From contig NZ_PDKF01000008.1 of NCBI RefSeq assembly GCF_004118855.1, forward strand, positions 533,617 to 597,616: DNA of 64,000 bases. Reading direction: 5' to 3'. Each line of letters starts with the position of its first letter. Within the stretch, counting starts at the first letter, position 1. Positions 26,439 through 36,538 of the stretch are shown here, piece after piece. This DNA comes from Arcobacter sp. CECT 8983. Its GTDB lineage: Bacteria; Campylobacterota; Campylobacteria; Campylobacterales; Arcobacteraceae. The position numbers were made by a program, and so were the translations under genes. Under the pieces are notes generated by a model. That model did no database searches, was not told the origin of the DNA, and saw nothing but the letters and a program-made list of their open reading frames with translations.

Positions 26439-27707
26439 GTGAATATTTTAATACTTGGTAGTGGTGGAAGAGAATACTCAATAGGACTTGCTATTTCTAA
26501 AGAAGAAGATAATCATAAATTATATTTTAATCCAGGAAATGGAGCTACTTCGCAAATTGCAGAGAATATCAATATTAAAGATTATAATGAGTTAGCTATT
26601 TGGGCAAAAAACAATGCAATTGATTTAACAATTGTTGGACCAGAAGCTCCACTAGTAGATGGTGTTGTTGATATATTTAAAGAACATGGATTAACTGTAT
26701 TTGGACCTAGTCGTGCTGCAGCTCAACTAGAGGGTTCAAAAGTTTATATGAAAAATATTTTAAAGAAATATAACATACCAACAGCAGCATTTATAGAAAC
26801 TACAAATGAAAAAGAAGCTCATGATTTCATTGATACTATGAGTGAACCAATTGTTGTAAAAGCAGATGGTTTATGTGCAGGAAAAGGTGTAATTATTGCT
26901 CAATCAAAGGATGAAGCAAAAAAGGCTGCTTCTGATATGTTATCAGGCTCATCTTTTGGTGATGCTGGAACTTCTATTGTTGTTGAAGAGTATTTAGATG
27001 GATATGAGTTATCTATCTTTGCTATTTGTGATGGTGATAATTATAAGGTATTACCAGCAGCTCAAGATCATAAAAGAGTAGGGGATGGTGATACTGGACC
27101 AAATACAGGAGGTATGGGTGCTTATGCTCCAACTCCTTTAGTAAATGATGATATTTACAAAAAAGTTGAAGAAAGAGTTATTAAACCAACTTTAGAAGGG
27201 ATGAAACAAGAAGGAGCACCTTTTGAAGGTGTACTATTTATTGGAGTAATGGTAGTAAAAGGTGAGCCAATTATTTTAGAATATAATGTTAGATTTGGTG
27301 ATCCAGAGTGTGAAATTTTAATGCCTTTATTAGAAACTCCTGTTTCAGAACTGTTTTATAAAGGTGCTACTAAACAATTAGATAAATTAGATATCAAAAT
27401 CAAAGATGAATATGGGGTTGCAGTTGTTATGGCAAGTGGTAACTATCCATACGGTTCAAGTGAGCCTGCTGAAATTATTGTAGATGAAATTGTTGATGAA
27501 GATTTAAAAGAACATACTCACATCTCATATGCAGGTGTTGAAATGCAAGATGGTAAACTAATGGCAACAGGGGGAAGAGTTCTTCTTTGTGTTGGCTTTG
27601 GTAAATCTATTAGACAAGCAAGAGATAGAGCATATGGCCTTTGTGGGCAAGTTCATTTTGCAGGTAAAAAAATCAGAACAGATATCGCTTATCAGGCATT
27701 AAAATAA
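26439..27707 (+). CDS. purD: phosphoribosylamine-glycine ligase
   Basis: 422 residues, GTG start after TTTAGGGGAAA. It joins phosphoribosylamine to glycine with ATP, the second step of purine synthesis. The N-terminal ILGSGGREYSI, ATP-grasp motifs (PIVVKADGLCAGKGVIIA) and HKRVGDGDTGPNTGGMGA are diagnostic. It may be expressed by read-through past the 6S-like RNA, since no separate promoter is obvious in the 26-bp gap. Confidence 0.95.
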   Translation: MNILILGSGGREYSIGLAISKEEDNHKLYFNPGNGATSQIAENINIKDYNELAIWAKNNAIDLTIVGPEAPLVDGVVDIFKEHGLTVFGPSRAAAQLEGSKVYMKNILKKYNIPTAAFIETTNEKEAHDFIDTMSEPIVVKADGLCAGKGVIIAQSKDEAKKAASDMLSGSSFGDAGTSIVVEEYLDGYELSIFAICDGDNYKVLPAAQDHKRVGDGDTGPNTGGMGAYAPTPLVNDDIYKKVEERVIKPTLEGMKQEGAPFEGVLFIGVMVVKGEPIILEYNVRFGDPECEILMPLLETPVSELFYKGATKQLDKLDIKIKDEYGVAVVMASGNYPYGSSEPAEIIVDEIVDEDLKEHTHISYAGVEMQDGKLMATGGRVLLCVGFGKSIRQARDRAYGLCGQVHFAGKKIRTDIAYQALK

Positions 27708-27712
27708 AAAGT

Positions 27713-28141
27713 ATGAATACAGATAACTTAGAATTAGCATCAAATAGAAGAAGAGCTTTAGCTTATGTAATTGATGACTTTTTAGTAACTTTTATAATTG
27801 TTATAATGTTTTGGGATAAAATTGCAGTAAGTGGAACAGACCTTGTATCTGTTCTTGCAGTAATGAATACATTTATTTGGCAAGTATTATTATTAAAATT
27901 TATTTATCAAACATTTTTTATTTGGTATTATGGTGCAACTATAGGAAAAATAATAGCTAAAGTAAGAGTTATTGATTTTAATGATTTAGGAAGGGTTTCT
28001 TTGCTTACTTCTGCAACAAGATCTATTTTTAGGCTTTTTAGTGAAATGTTTTTCTATTTTGGATTTATTTTTGCTTTTTTTACAGAAAGCAGACAAACAT
28101 TACATGATAAAGTAGGAAGGACATTAGTAGTTAATGCTTAA
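27713..28141 (+). CDS. RDD family membrane protein
   Basis: 142 residues with three membrane helices; the family hallmark Arg-Asp-Asp region is seen as RRALAYVIDDFLVTF. It also has YGATIGKIIAKVRVID and the C-terminal RQTLHDKVGRTLVV typical of RDD proteins. Function unknown; some members are Na+/H+ transport linked. It overlaps lptD by 8 bp, so its product may be co-regulated with LPS export. Confidence 0.85.
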   Translation: MNTDNLELASNRRRALAYVIDDFLVTFIIVIMFWDKIAVSGTDLVSVLAVMNTFIWQVLLLKFIYQTFFIWYYGATIGKIIAKVRVIDFNDLGRVSLLTSATRSIFRLFSEMFFYFGFIFAFFTESRQTLHDKVGRTLVVNA

Positions 28142-30224
28142 AAAAGTTTTAGCAACAGCCATTTTAGTTGTATCTTTACATGCTGAAAGTGAAAAGTTTC
28201 AAGTTATTGCAAATAATTTAAATACTAAGAATAATATTTTAGTAGCAAAAGGTGATGTTGTTGTATTTTCTCCTAAATATTATATAACGGCACAAAAAAT
28301 AATCCATGATAAAGATAAAAATACCTTAGAGTTATTTGATGATGTAATTATTGTAAAAAACAATAATGTACAAACAAAAAGTGATTATGCATTTTTAGAC
28401 TTAAATAAAGATGACCTTTATCAAAAACCAAATATCTTTTATGAAGAGAAGAGCCAAATTTGGATTAACTCAAAAGAAGCAGATAAAAAAAATGATCTAA
28501 TTGAATTAGGAAAATCAATACTTTCAAGTTGTGATTGTGTTGATCCTGATTGGAGTATTAGATCTTCTAGTATGGATTATGATACAAAAGATATGTGGAT
28601 TAATACATATAATACTACCCTTTATGTAAAAGATTTTCCGGTTATATATACCCCTTATTTAGGTTTTTCAACAGATACAAGAAGAAGAACAGGTCTTTTA
28701 ATACCTTTACTAGGATATTCAACAGAAGAAGGTTTTTTCTATAATCAACCAATTTATTTTGCACCTGCACCTAACTACGATATAGAAGTTGTTCCTCAAA
28801 TTAGAACAAATAGAGGATATGGTTCTTATTTTTATTTTAGATATGCTGACTCACCAGATTCAATGCTTAAAATTGGGACGGGTTATTTTAAAGAAAAAGA
28901 TTCTTATGTTGAAAAAAATGATTTAAGAGATGATGAACATTATGGATTTAATTTAGATTATAAAAGGGTAAATCTATTTGCAGATACTTTTGATTCAAAA
29001 GATGGATTATATGCTTCTATTAGATATCTAAATAATGTAGAGTTTAATTCTTTAGAAGATAGTAGATATCAAGAGTCTATTGAAAGAAAGGTTGAATCTA
29101 AAATAAACTATATCTATAATACTCCTAACTACTTTTTAGGTGCATACTCAAGATATTATATAGATACACAAAAAGAGTCAAATAATGAGACTCTTCAAGA
29201 ATTACCAAAACTTCAAGCTCACTCTTATAGTAGACCCTTAATTGATAAATTAATGTATTCTACAGATTTAAAGTATACTAATCACTATAGAAGAGATGGG
29301 TTAAATGCAAATCAATACGAGTTTAGTATTCCTTTATCATACTCTTTTTCTTTATTTGATGATTATTTAACACTTACTTTAAAACATCAAATAACAGCTA
29401 ATAAGTTTTCATATGATGATAAGGATATAAACTTAGATCTTGAAGATGGAACATTTGTAGAAAGTGTTAGTAGTATTGTGTTAAATAGTGATTTGATTAA
29501 AGCCTATGAAAATTATATACATACTATGAATTTAAGTGCTGAGTATAATCATTTTAATACAATGAAAAAAGATGGTGATCTTTTCTCTATTTCAAATAAC
29601 AATTCTCAATTAAGCTCTTTCCCTGTTTCAGAAAGTACAGATAATGTAGTCTTTGGGTTAAATCAATCAATTTATGATAAAGAGAATTTAAAGCAAATAA
29701 TAAATCATAGAATTAGACAATCTTTTGAAAAAGATGAAAATGATAACTTTGAACTAGGAAACTTAGAAAACCAACTTACATATAATTATGCATTAGGTTC
29801 AATTTCTAATAAAGTAGTATATAACCATGAAGATGATCAATTTATTGAAAACTCTACTAGCTTTTCATTATCTTATGAAGATTATTATTTAAGACTTGGT
29901 TATTATATGTCTAAAGATACTCCTAACTCAGGAAAAGAAGAGTTAGAGTCTTATAATGTTTCTACAAATTATAGAATTTCTAATGATTATAAAATAGGTT
30001 ATACTACAACCTATGACTTAGAAAGAGACTATAGAAGTAAGGAAGCTATTCATTTTGATATTAATGATAGATGCTGGGACTTTAGTATCAGCTTTGAAAG
30101 AGAAACAGAACCTGCTTCAACTATTGATTCTGAACCTATTACACAAGACATCTTCTATTTACAATTAGTTTTAAAGCCTTTAGGTGCAGTAAAACAAGAG
30201 TTTGAACTAGAAAGAGATAACTAA
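28134..30224 (+). CDS. lptD: LPS-assembly protein LptD
   Basis: 696 residues with a signal peptide (MLKKVLATAILVVSLHA). An N-terminal jellyroll of OstA type (25-150; NILVAKGDVVVFSPKYYITA) is followed by DCVDPDWSIRSSSM and a large beta-barrel. TPYLGFSTDTRRRTGLLIP is the LptD-typical segment at the domain junction. It inserts LPS into the outer leaflet with LptE. Overlaps the RDD gene by 8 bp. Confidence 0.92.
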   Translation: MLKKVLATAILVVSLHAESEKFQVIANNLNTKNNILVAKGDVVVFSPKYYITAQKIIHDKDKNTLELFDDVIIVKNNNVQTKSDYAFLDLNKDDLYQKPNIFYEEKSQIWINSKEADKKNDLIELGKSILSSCDCVDPDWSIRSSSMDYDTKDMWINTYNTTLYVKDFPVIYTPYLGFSTDTRRRTGLLIPLLGYSTEEGFFYNQPIYFAPAPNYDIEVVPQIRTNRGYGSYFYFRYADSPDSMLKIGTGYFKEKDSYVEKNDLRDDEHYGFNLDYKRVNLFADTFDSKDGLYASIRYLNNVEFNSLEDSRYQESIERKVESKINYIYNTPNYFLGAYSRYYIDTQKESNNETLQELPKLQAHSYSRPLIDKLMYSTDLKYTNHYRRDGLNANQYEFSIPLSYSFSLFDDYLTLTLKHQITANKFSYDDKDINLDLEDGTFVESVSSIVLNSDLIKAYENYIHTMNLSAEYNHFNTMKKDGDLFSISNNNSQLSSFPVSESTDNVVFGLNQSIYDKENLKQIINHRIRQSFEKDENDNFELGNLENQLTYNYALGSISNKVVYNHEDDQFIENSTSFSLSYEDYYLRLGYYMSKDTPNSGKEELESYNVSTNYRISNDYKIGYTTTYDLERDYRSKEAIHFDINDRCWDFSISFERETEPASTIDSEPITQDIFYLQLVLKPLGAVKQEFELERDN

Positions 30225-30225
30225 T

Positions 30226-30879
30226 ATGACTCCTGATAAAATATTTTTTAAAAATAGAGATGTTGCAGCATATAGACTAATTGATGTATTACCTGTAAAT
30301 AAAATGAAGCTTGAAGAGTGGATTGTTATTGCAACTTCATATGGAGGTTATCCTGTTGCTCAAATTATTGCAAAAGAGTTAGAAGGAAATTGTGAAGTAC
30401 TTTTCTCTAGAAAAATACTATCTCCTAATAATGAAGATTGTGAAGTTGCAATTGTTACTGAGACTGAAGAGGTTGTAATTCATGAAGAGCTAGTTAAAGC
30501 TTTTGATATTAGTTTAGATTTTGTATTCTCAAAATCTAGATATATCTATGAAAATGATTTGTCTAAAATGGTTTCAAAACATAGGAGAGGTAAAAAATTA
30601 GGTGATTTTACAAATAAAAATATTCTTCTTGTAGATGAAGGGTTAAATACTAGTTTAACTATGATGGCTTGTATTAAAACAGCAATTAATCTAGGGGCAA
30701 AATCAGTCTCTGTAGCGACTCCAATTTTGCCAAAGGTGAGTATTAATACTATAGAATCAATTGCAGATGATTTGTATTATGTAGAGAGTCTTGATCATTT
30801 TATAGATATCGGTTTCTATTATGATGAACTTGATGAATTACAATATGAAGACTTATTAAAAATAATGAATAAAGGATAA
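30226..30879 (+). CDS. phosphoribosyltransferase-like protein
   Basis: 217 residues, one base after lptD. The segment NILLVDEGLNTSLTMMACIK corresponds to the PRPP-binding loop of type I phosphoribosyltransferases (VDDG-x-TG-T), but the D-D-G-x-A-T-G consensus is degenerate (DEGLNTS), so catalytic competence is uncertain. ATSYGGYPVAQIIAKELEG is the N-terminal loop. Soluble. Substrate unknown; the position between lptD and pnp gives no clear hint. Confidence 0.7.
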   Translation: MTPDKIFFKNRDVAAYRLIDVLPVNKMKLEEWIVIATSYGGYPVAQIIAKELEGNCEVLFSRKILSPNNEDCEVAIVTETEEVVIHEELVKAFDISLDFVFSKSRYIYENDLSKMVSKHRRGKKLGDFTNKNILLVDEGLNTSLTMMACIKTAINLGAKSVSVATPILPKVSINTIESIADDLYYVESLDHFIDIGFYYDELDELQYEDLLKIMNKG

Positions 30880-30884
30880 AACTT

Positions 30885-33068
30885 ATGTCAACAGTATGTG
30901 AATTTGAATTAAATGAAAAACAAGAGGTTTTCGAATTTAATAAAGTAGCTAAACAATCAAACGGATCTGTTTTAGCACAAGTAGGGAATGCAGTTGTATT
31001 AGCAACTGTAGTAAGTGAGTTTGATAATCCTGTGGAAGAAGATTTTACTCCTTTAACAGTTCAATATGTAGAAAAAACTTATGCAGCAGCTAAATTACCT
31101 GGTGGTTTTATTAAAAGAGAAGCAAAACCAAGTGAGTTTGAAACTTTAACTTCAAGAGTTATTGACAGAAGTTTAAGACCTCTTTTCCCAAAAGGTTATG
31201 TTTATCCAACAACTATTACTGTAATGGTTTTAAGTGCAGATAAAGATGTTGATTTACAGGTTTTAGCTTTAAATGCAGCAAGTGCAGCATTATATACTTC
31301 TAACTTACCAGTTAAAAAATCTGTTGCAGGTGTAAGAGTTGCTAAAATAAATGGTAAATATGTTGTAAATCCAAATCTAAGTGATATGGATGAGTCAACA
31401 CTTGATTTATATGTTGCTGGTTCTAAAGAAGAGCTATTAATGATTGAAATGAAATCAATTGCTTCAGAGGAGATGATAGAAGTTGATATTGAAGCATTTA
31501 CAAAAGTTCATCAAACAAATGAAATGAGTGAAGATGATTTAGTAGAAGCTATTTCAGTTGCTCAAGAAGCATTAAAAGAATCAAATGAAACATATGAAAA
31601 AGGTTTTGAATCTGTTTGTAAAGAAATTAAAGATGTAAAACTAGTTGAGTTTACAATTGATGAATCAATTATTAACTATGTAAGAGATAACTATTTAGAA
31701 AATATTAAAAGTGCAATTCAAAAACTAGCTAAAAGTGAAAGAGCAACTGAATTAAAAGAAGTTGCAAGTCTAATTTTAGTAGATGAATATTGTGTAGAAA
31801 AAGAGATTGAATATAGCACAATTTATGAAGCAGTTTCAATTGTAAAAAGAGAAGCTGTAAGACAAATGATTGTAAATGATAAAGTTAGAGCAGATGGAAG
31901 AGGGCTTAAAGATGTAAGACCCATTTCTATTGATACTAATATTTTACCTTCAGCACACTCTTCTTGTCTTTTTACAAGAGGTGAAACACAAGCTTTAGTA
32001 GTTGGAACTTTAGCGGGAGCTAAAGATGGTCAAATGTTTGAAACATTAACTGAAAAATCGACTTCAACTGAAACTTTTATGGTTCATTATAACTTTCCAG
32101 GTTTTTCTGTAGGTGAAGCTAAACCAATGTTTGGTGTAGGAAGAAGAGAATTAGGTCATGGTAACTTAGCTAAAAAGGCACTTGAATCAACTATTGATAA
32201 AGATTATAGTGAAACTGTTAGATTAGTTTCTGAAATTTTAGAATCAAATGGTTCTTCATCTATGGCAACAGTTTGTGGTGGTTCATTAGCATTAAAAGCA
32301 GCAGGTGTTCCTGTTTCTAATTTAGTTGCTGGTGTTGCAATGGGTATGGTTGTTGAAGGTGATAACTATTCTGTATTAACTGATATTATGGGATTAGAAG
32401 ACCATGATGGAGATATGGATTTTAAAGTAGCAGGAACAAAAGAAGGTATTACTGCACTTCAGATGGATATTAAACTTGGTGGAATTGAACTATCAGTATT
32501 AAAAGAAGCTCTACTTCAAGCAAAAGAAGGTAGAGAACATATTTTAGGATTAATGGAAGAAGCATCAGCTCAAATTGTGCCAAGTGAAGCACTACCTTTA
32601 ATTGAACAATTTGCTATTGATCCAAGTAAATTTATGGTAGTAATTGGAAAAGCAGGGGCAACTATTAAAGAAATTATAGAAAAATTCTCAGTTTCTATTG
32701 ATTTAGATAGAGATACAGGAAATGTAAAGGTAAGTGGAGAAAATAAACAAAATGTTTTAGATGCTTGCGAACATATTAAAACTATTTCTAACAATGCACC
32801 TGAGAGAAAAGATCATCAAAAAAAGAATATTGATTTTGAAAAACTATATAAAGTAGATGATGTATTAACTGGTAAAGTTGTTAGAATAGCAGATTTTGGT
32901 GCATTTGTTGAACTACCAAAAGGTGGAGAAGGCCTTTTACATATTTCAAAAATTTCTAAACAAAGAGTAAATAAAGTTGAAGATGTATTAAAAGTTGATC
33001 AAGATGTTGAAATTAAAGTATTAAAAGTTAAAAAAGATAGAATTGAACTAGCTTCAGCGCAGTTTTAA
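30885..33068 (+). CDS. pnp: polynucleotide phosphorylase
   Basis: 727 residues: two RNase PH domains (about 10-225 and 320-550; RADGRGLKDVRPI, FTRGETQALV), a KH domain (about 570-630; VVIGKAGATIKEIIEKF) and an S1 domain at the C-terminus (VLTGKVVRIADFGAFVELPK). It degrades RNA 3-prime to 5-prime using phosphate. 5 bp after the phosphoribosyltransferase-like gene. Usual length for the family. Confidence 0.96.
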   Translation: MSTVCEFELNEKQEVFEFNKVAKQSNGSVLAQVGNAVVLATVVSEFDNPVEEDFTPLTVQYVEKTYAAAKLPGGFIKREAKPSEFETLTSRVIDRSLRPLFPKGYVYPTTITVMVLSADKDVDLQVLALNAASAALYTSNLPVKKSVAGVRVAKINGKYVVNPNLSDMDESTLDLYVAGSKEELLMIEMKSIASEEMIEVDIEAFTKVHQTNEMSEDDLVEAISVAQEALKESNETYEKGFESVCKEIKDVKLVEFTIDESIINYVRDNYLENIKSAIQKLAKSERATELKEVASLILVDEYCVEKEIEYSTIYEAVSIVKREAVRQMIVNDKVRADGRGLKDVRPISIDTNILPSAHSSCLFTRGETQALVVGTLAGAKDGQMFETLTEKSTSTETFMVHYNFPGFSVGEAKPMFGVGRRELGHGNLAKKALESTIDKDYSETVRLVSEILESNGSSSMATVCGGSLALKAAGVPVSNLVAGVAMGMVVEGDNYSVLTDIMGLEDHDGDMDFKVAGTKEGITALQMDIKLGGIELSVLKEALLQAKEGREHILGLMEEASAQIVPSEALPLIEQFAIDPSKFMVVIGKAGATIKEIIEKFSVSIDLDRDTGNVKVSGENKQNVLDACEHIKTISNNAPERKDHQKKNIDFEKLYKVDDVLTGKVVRIADFGAFVELPKGGEGLLHISKISKQRVNKVEDVLKVDQDVEIKVLKVKKDRIELASAQF

Positions 33069-33145
33069 AATTTAATACTAAATTAATATTTGTTTAGTTA
33101 ATATTGATTAAAATAATATATTTTTATTACAAATAAGGGGTTTAT

Positions 33146-33514
33146 ATGGCTAAGCTTTTAATCGTAGATGATTCTACAATGTTAAGGGATATGCTAAATT
33201 ATGCACTAAATGAAGGCGGTTATACTGATGTAGTTGAAGCCATTGATGGAGTTGATGGTCTTGAAAAGGCTAAATCTAGCTCATTTGATTTAATAATTAC
33301 AGATGTAAATATGCCAAATATGGATGGTTTAACATTAATTGGTGAATTAAGAAAATTACCTGAATATGCTTCAAAGCCAATTTTAGTATTAACTACTGAA
33401 AGAAGTGATGAGATGAAAGCAAAGGGTAAAGCTGCAGGTGCAACAGGTTGGATTGTAAAACCGTTTGTACCAGAACAATTATTAAAAGCAGTTAACATAG
33501 TTTTAAGTAGATAG
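33146..33514 (+). CDS. CheY-like response regulator
   Basis: 122 residues, a single receiver domain. The acidic pair is in LLIVDDSTMLRD, the phospho-acceptor Asp in DLIITDVNMPNMDG, the Thr in VLTTERSDE and the Lys in WIVKPF. First gene of the chemotaxis operon. TAAGGGG lies before the ATG. Either the flagellar CheY or a modulator of this CheA; the window has no second CheY to compare. Confidence 0.88.
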   Translation: MAKLLIVDDSTMLRDMLNYALNEGGYTDVVEAIDGVDGLEKAKSSSFDLIITDVNMPNMDGLTLIGELRKLPEYASKPILVLTTERSDEMKAKGKAAGATGWIVKPFVPEQLLKAVNIVLSR

Positions 33515-33552
33515 TTTAAAGACTATAATTATAAATATAAAAAGGTTTTATC

Positions 33553-35691
33553 ATGTCTGGTTTTGATATATCTAAATATAGAGAGATGTTTGTAGAGGAA
33601 GCTGAAGAGCTATTTGAATCTGCAGATAATGTGTTACTTGAAGCAGAAAGTAATGGTTCACTTACTGATGATGAAATGGGACAACTATTTAGAGATGTTC
33701 ATACATTAAAAGGTAGTGGTGCTTCTGTTGAATTAAATCTTTTTGCTGAATTTACTCATGATGTTGAAAATATGATGGATAAATTAAGAAATCATCAGAT
33801 TGAATTCAAACCAGAAATGGCAGGTACATTAATTGATGGTTTAGATGTTATGAGAGAACTTCTAAACTTAGAAGTTGCAGAAGAACTTACGAGAGAAACT
33901 TTTGAAGAGATGACATCTGATTTATTAGTTACAATTAGAGCTTATATTGATGGAGAATCTCCTGCTTCAGAAGCAACTCCTGTACAAGAAGCTCCAGTAG
34001 TAGAAGAAACAATAGAAGTTACTCCTACAGTTGAGACTAATATTTCATCTGAATCAGATAATATTGGATTCTACGATGAAAATATCCAAGAAAGTAATTT
34101 TAATGAAACTTATGGTTTTTTCAATGATGAAGAAATTGGAAAAAATAATGAGAGTTATGGTTTTTTTGATGAAGAATTAGACAGAATTTCAGAAACAGCT
34201 GCAACCCCAGTAATAGAACATGAAGATAGCGATGATTTTGGCTTTTTTGATGATATGGCTGAAATTACATCTGATTCAAAAATTGAAGCAAATAATGAAG
34301 ACCAAAAAGAAGAAATAAAAGCACAAGAAACAAAAACTGTAGAAACTAAAGCAGCTCCTACAGCAGAAGAGAAAAAAGTTGAAACTCCTACTCCTTCAGC
34401 AGCAACTAGTGCTGATAGTAAGAAACCTGTGCCAGCTGCACCAAGAAAAGAAAGAGAAGCAAGTAAAAAATCTTCTGCTTCAAATAATATTAGAGTAAAT
34501 CTTGAAAAAATTGATTTACTTATGAATAATGTTGGTGATTTAGTTATTACAAATGCAATGTTAACACAGTTCTCTACTACTATAGAATCTGATAAAACAA
34601 GAAATGCTGTATTAGAAAGATTAGAATTATTAGAAAGACATATTAGAGAAATGCAAGATTCTATTATGAGTATCAGAATGGTACCAATGGATGCTATTTA
34701 TTCTAAATTCCCTAAAGTTGTTAGGGATATTTCTAGAAAACTTGGTAAAAAAGTTGAATTTAAACACTATGGAGATGGTGTTGAAATTGATAAAGCAATG
34801 ATTGAAGGTCTTACAGATCCATTAATGCATATTATTAGAAACTCTTTAGATCATGGTTTAGAAACTCCAGATATAAGAGTTGCAAATGGAAAAGAAGAGG
34901 TTGGTACTATTGCTATTTCTGCAGAACAAGCAAATGGTCAAATGATTATTACTATTGATGATGATGGAAAAGGTATTGACGGTGATAGAGTTGCACTTAA
35001 AGCTTTAGAACAAGGTCAAATTGATGAAAACCAATACAATAGTATGAATAATAATGAAAAGGCTATGCTTGTATTTGGAGCAGGTGTTTCAACAGCTGAA
35101 AAAATTACTGATATTTCTGGACGTGGTGTTGGTATGGACGTTGTTAAAACAAATATCCAAAAATTAGGTGGAGCAATTAAACTTGATACTACTCCAGGTG
35201 AGGGAACAACTATTACTATTATGTTACCTCTTACACTTGCAATTCTAGATGGATTAGATATTGCAGTTGGAGATCAAAAATATATTTTACCATTAAGTTC
35301 AATTGTTGAGTCATTACAACCAACTCCTGATATGATTAAAAAGATTGGTGATGGTTCTCAAGACTTATTAATGTTAAGAGAAGAGTTTATTCCTGTAGTA
35401 AGATTACATCAATTATTTGGTGTTCCTCCAACGTTTGATAACCTTGAAGATGGTATGCTAATTGTTGTAAAATCGGGTAATCAAAAAGTTGCTATTTCTA
35501 TTGATGAATTCTTAAATCAACATCAAGTTGTTGTTAAACCTTTAGATAAAAACTTTAGAAGTGTAGAAGGAATTGGTGCTGCTACTGTTAGAGGTGATGG
35601 AAGTATTGGTCTTATTCTAGATGTATTAGGTATTATCAATGCTCAAATTAAAATAGAAAAAGATTTAACAGCAGCTCAATTCGCTTCTTAA
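33553..35691 (+). CDS. cheA: chemotaxis histidine kinase CheA
   Basis: 712 residues. The Hpt domain (1-130) has His50 in RDVHTLKGSGASVE. A long acidic linker (135-310) carries four copies of a GF(F/Y)(D/N) acidic motif at about residues 171, 187, 202 and 229. The dimerisation, ATPase (HIIRNSLDHGLE, DDDGKGID, GRGVGMDVV) and CheW-like P5 domains (about 575-705) follow. Unlike Campylobacter jejuni CheA it has no C-terminal receiver. The linker repeats replace a recognisable P2 domain, so they may dock CheY or CheB. Followed closely by cheR. Confidence 0.93.
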   Translation: MSGFDISKYREMFVEEAEELFESADNVLLEAESNGSLTDDEMGQLFRDVHTLKGSGASVELNLFAEFTHDVENMMDKLRNHQIEFKPEMAGTLIDGLDVMRELLNLEVAEELTRETFEEMTSDLLVTIRAYIDGESPASEATPVQEAPVVEETIEVTPTVETNISSESDNIGFYDENIQESNFNETYGFFNDEEIGKNNESYGFFDEELDRISETAATPVIEHEDSDDFGFFDDMAEITSDSKIEANNEDQKEEIKAQETKTVETKAAPTAEEKKVETPTPSAATSADSKKPVPAAPRKEREASKKSSASNNIRVNLEKIDLLMNNVGDLVITNAMLTQFSTTIESDKTRNAVLERLELLERHIREMQDSIMSIRMVPMDAIYSKFPKVVRDISRKLGKKVEFKHYGDGVEIDKAMIEGLTDPLMHIIRNSLDHGLETPDIRVANGKEEVGTIAISAEQANGQMIITIDDDGKGIDGDRVALKALEQGQIDENQYNSMNNNEKAMLVFGAGVSTAEKITDISGRGVGMDVVKTNIQKLGGAIKLDTTPGEGTTITIMLPLTLAILDGLDIAVGDQKYILPLSSIVESLQPTPDMIKKIGDGSQDLLMLREEFIPVVRLHQLFGVPPTFDNLEDGMLIVVKSGNQKVAISIDEFLNQHQVVVKPLDKNFRSVEGIGAATVRGDGSIGLILDVLGIINAQIKIEKDLTAAQFAS

Positions 35692-35695
35692 AAAT

Positions 35696-36538
35696 ATGGC
35701 TAGCGATAGAGTTTTACACCAAAGGGTAAAAAAAATACTTTATTCTCTAACAGGAATTACCCTTGCAGAGAATAAAGATATTATGATAGCAAATAGACTT
35801 CATAAATTAAAAAGAGACACAAAATATACTGGTGATATTGATCATCTTTTAGACTCTATAGAAGAGGGTTCTTTTACTATGGAGTTTATAAACTCTTTTA
35901 CAACAAATAAAACTCACTTTTTTAGAGAAGAGTTTCATTTTACAGATTTAAGAGATAGAGTTCTTCCTGCTTTTGCAAATTCAGGAAAAGAGATTAAAAT
36001 GTACTGCTCAGCTTCTTCAACAGGAGAAGAACCATATTCTATGGCAATGACAGTACTTGAAACACAAGAGTTACTAGGAAGAAGAATTAATGCTTCAATA
36101 ATAGCAACTGATATTGATACAAATGTTTTGCAATATGCTGCAAATGGTGTTTACAGATATGCAAAATCATCTAGAGAGTTTCCTGAGTGGATAAAACCAC
36201 CGAAATTCTTTAAAAAAAGAGTAAATAAAACATTAACTAGCGAAGAGATACTAATAAAAGTAAAACCAGAACTTCAAAAAATGGTAACTTTTCAAGTTAA
36301 TAATTTAAATGATTTAACATATCCTTTTCAAAAAGATTACTTTGATGTAGTATTTTGTAGAAATGTATTAATTTACTTTTCATCAGAAGATCAAAATAAG
36401 ATTTTAAAAAGGTTGTTTTCTCATTTGAAAATGGGTGGAACATTATATTTAGGGCATTCAGAAAATCCGCATGATTTAATTGATTATGTAGATAGAATTG
36501 GTCAAAATATTTTTATAAAGAAAAAGGAATTTAATTGA
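35696..36538 (+). CDS. cheR: chemoreceptor methyltransferase CheR
   Basis: 280 residues. An N-terminal helical domain (1-75) precedes a SAM-binding domain: KMYCSASSTGEEPYSMAM (Gly-rich loop), IIATDIDTNVLQYA, and FDVVFCRNVLIYF. It methylates receptor Glu residues for adaptation. 4 bp after cheA; its stop overlaps the cheD TTG start (TTGA). Confidence 0.93.
   Translation: MASDRVLHQRVKKILYSLTGITLAENKDIMIANRLHKLKRDTKYTGDIDHLLDSIEEGSFTMEFINSFTTNKTHFFREEFHFTDLRDRVLPAFANSGKEIKMYCSASSTGEEPYSMAMTVLETQELLGRRINASIIATDIDTNVLQYAANGVYRYAKSSREFPEWIKPPKFFKKRVNKTLTSEEILIKVKPELQKMVTFQVNNLNDLTYPFQKDYFDVVFCRNVLIYFSSEDQNKILKRLFSHLKMGGTLYLGHSENPHDLIDYVDRIGQNIFIKKKEFN

Noticed and set aside
34321..34480. Low-complexity Glu/Lys/Ala stretch as a tandem DNA repeat
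   Set aside because: It is the disordered linker of CheA with no regular DNA period; only the aromatic-acidic motifs before it recur.
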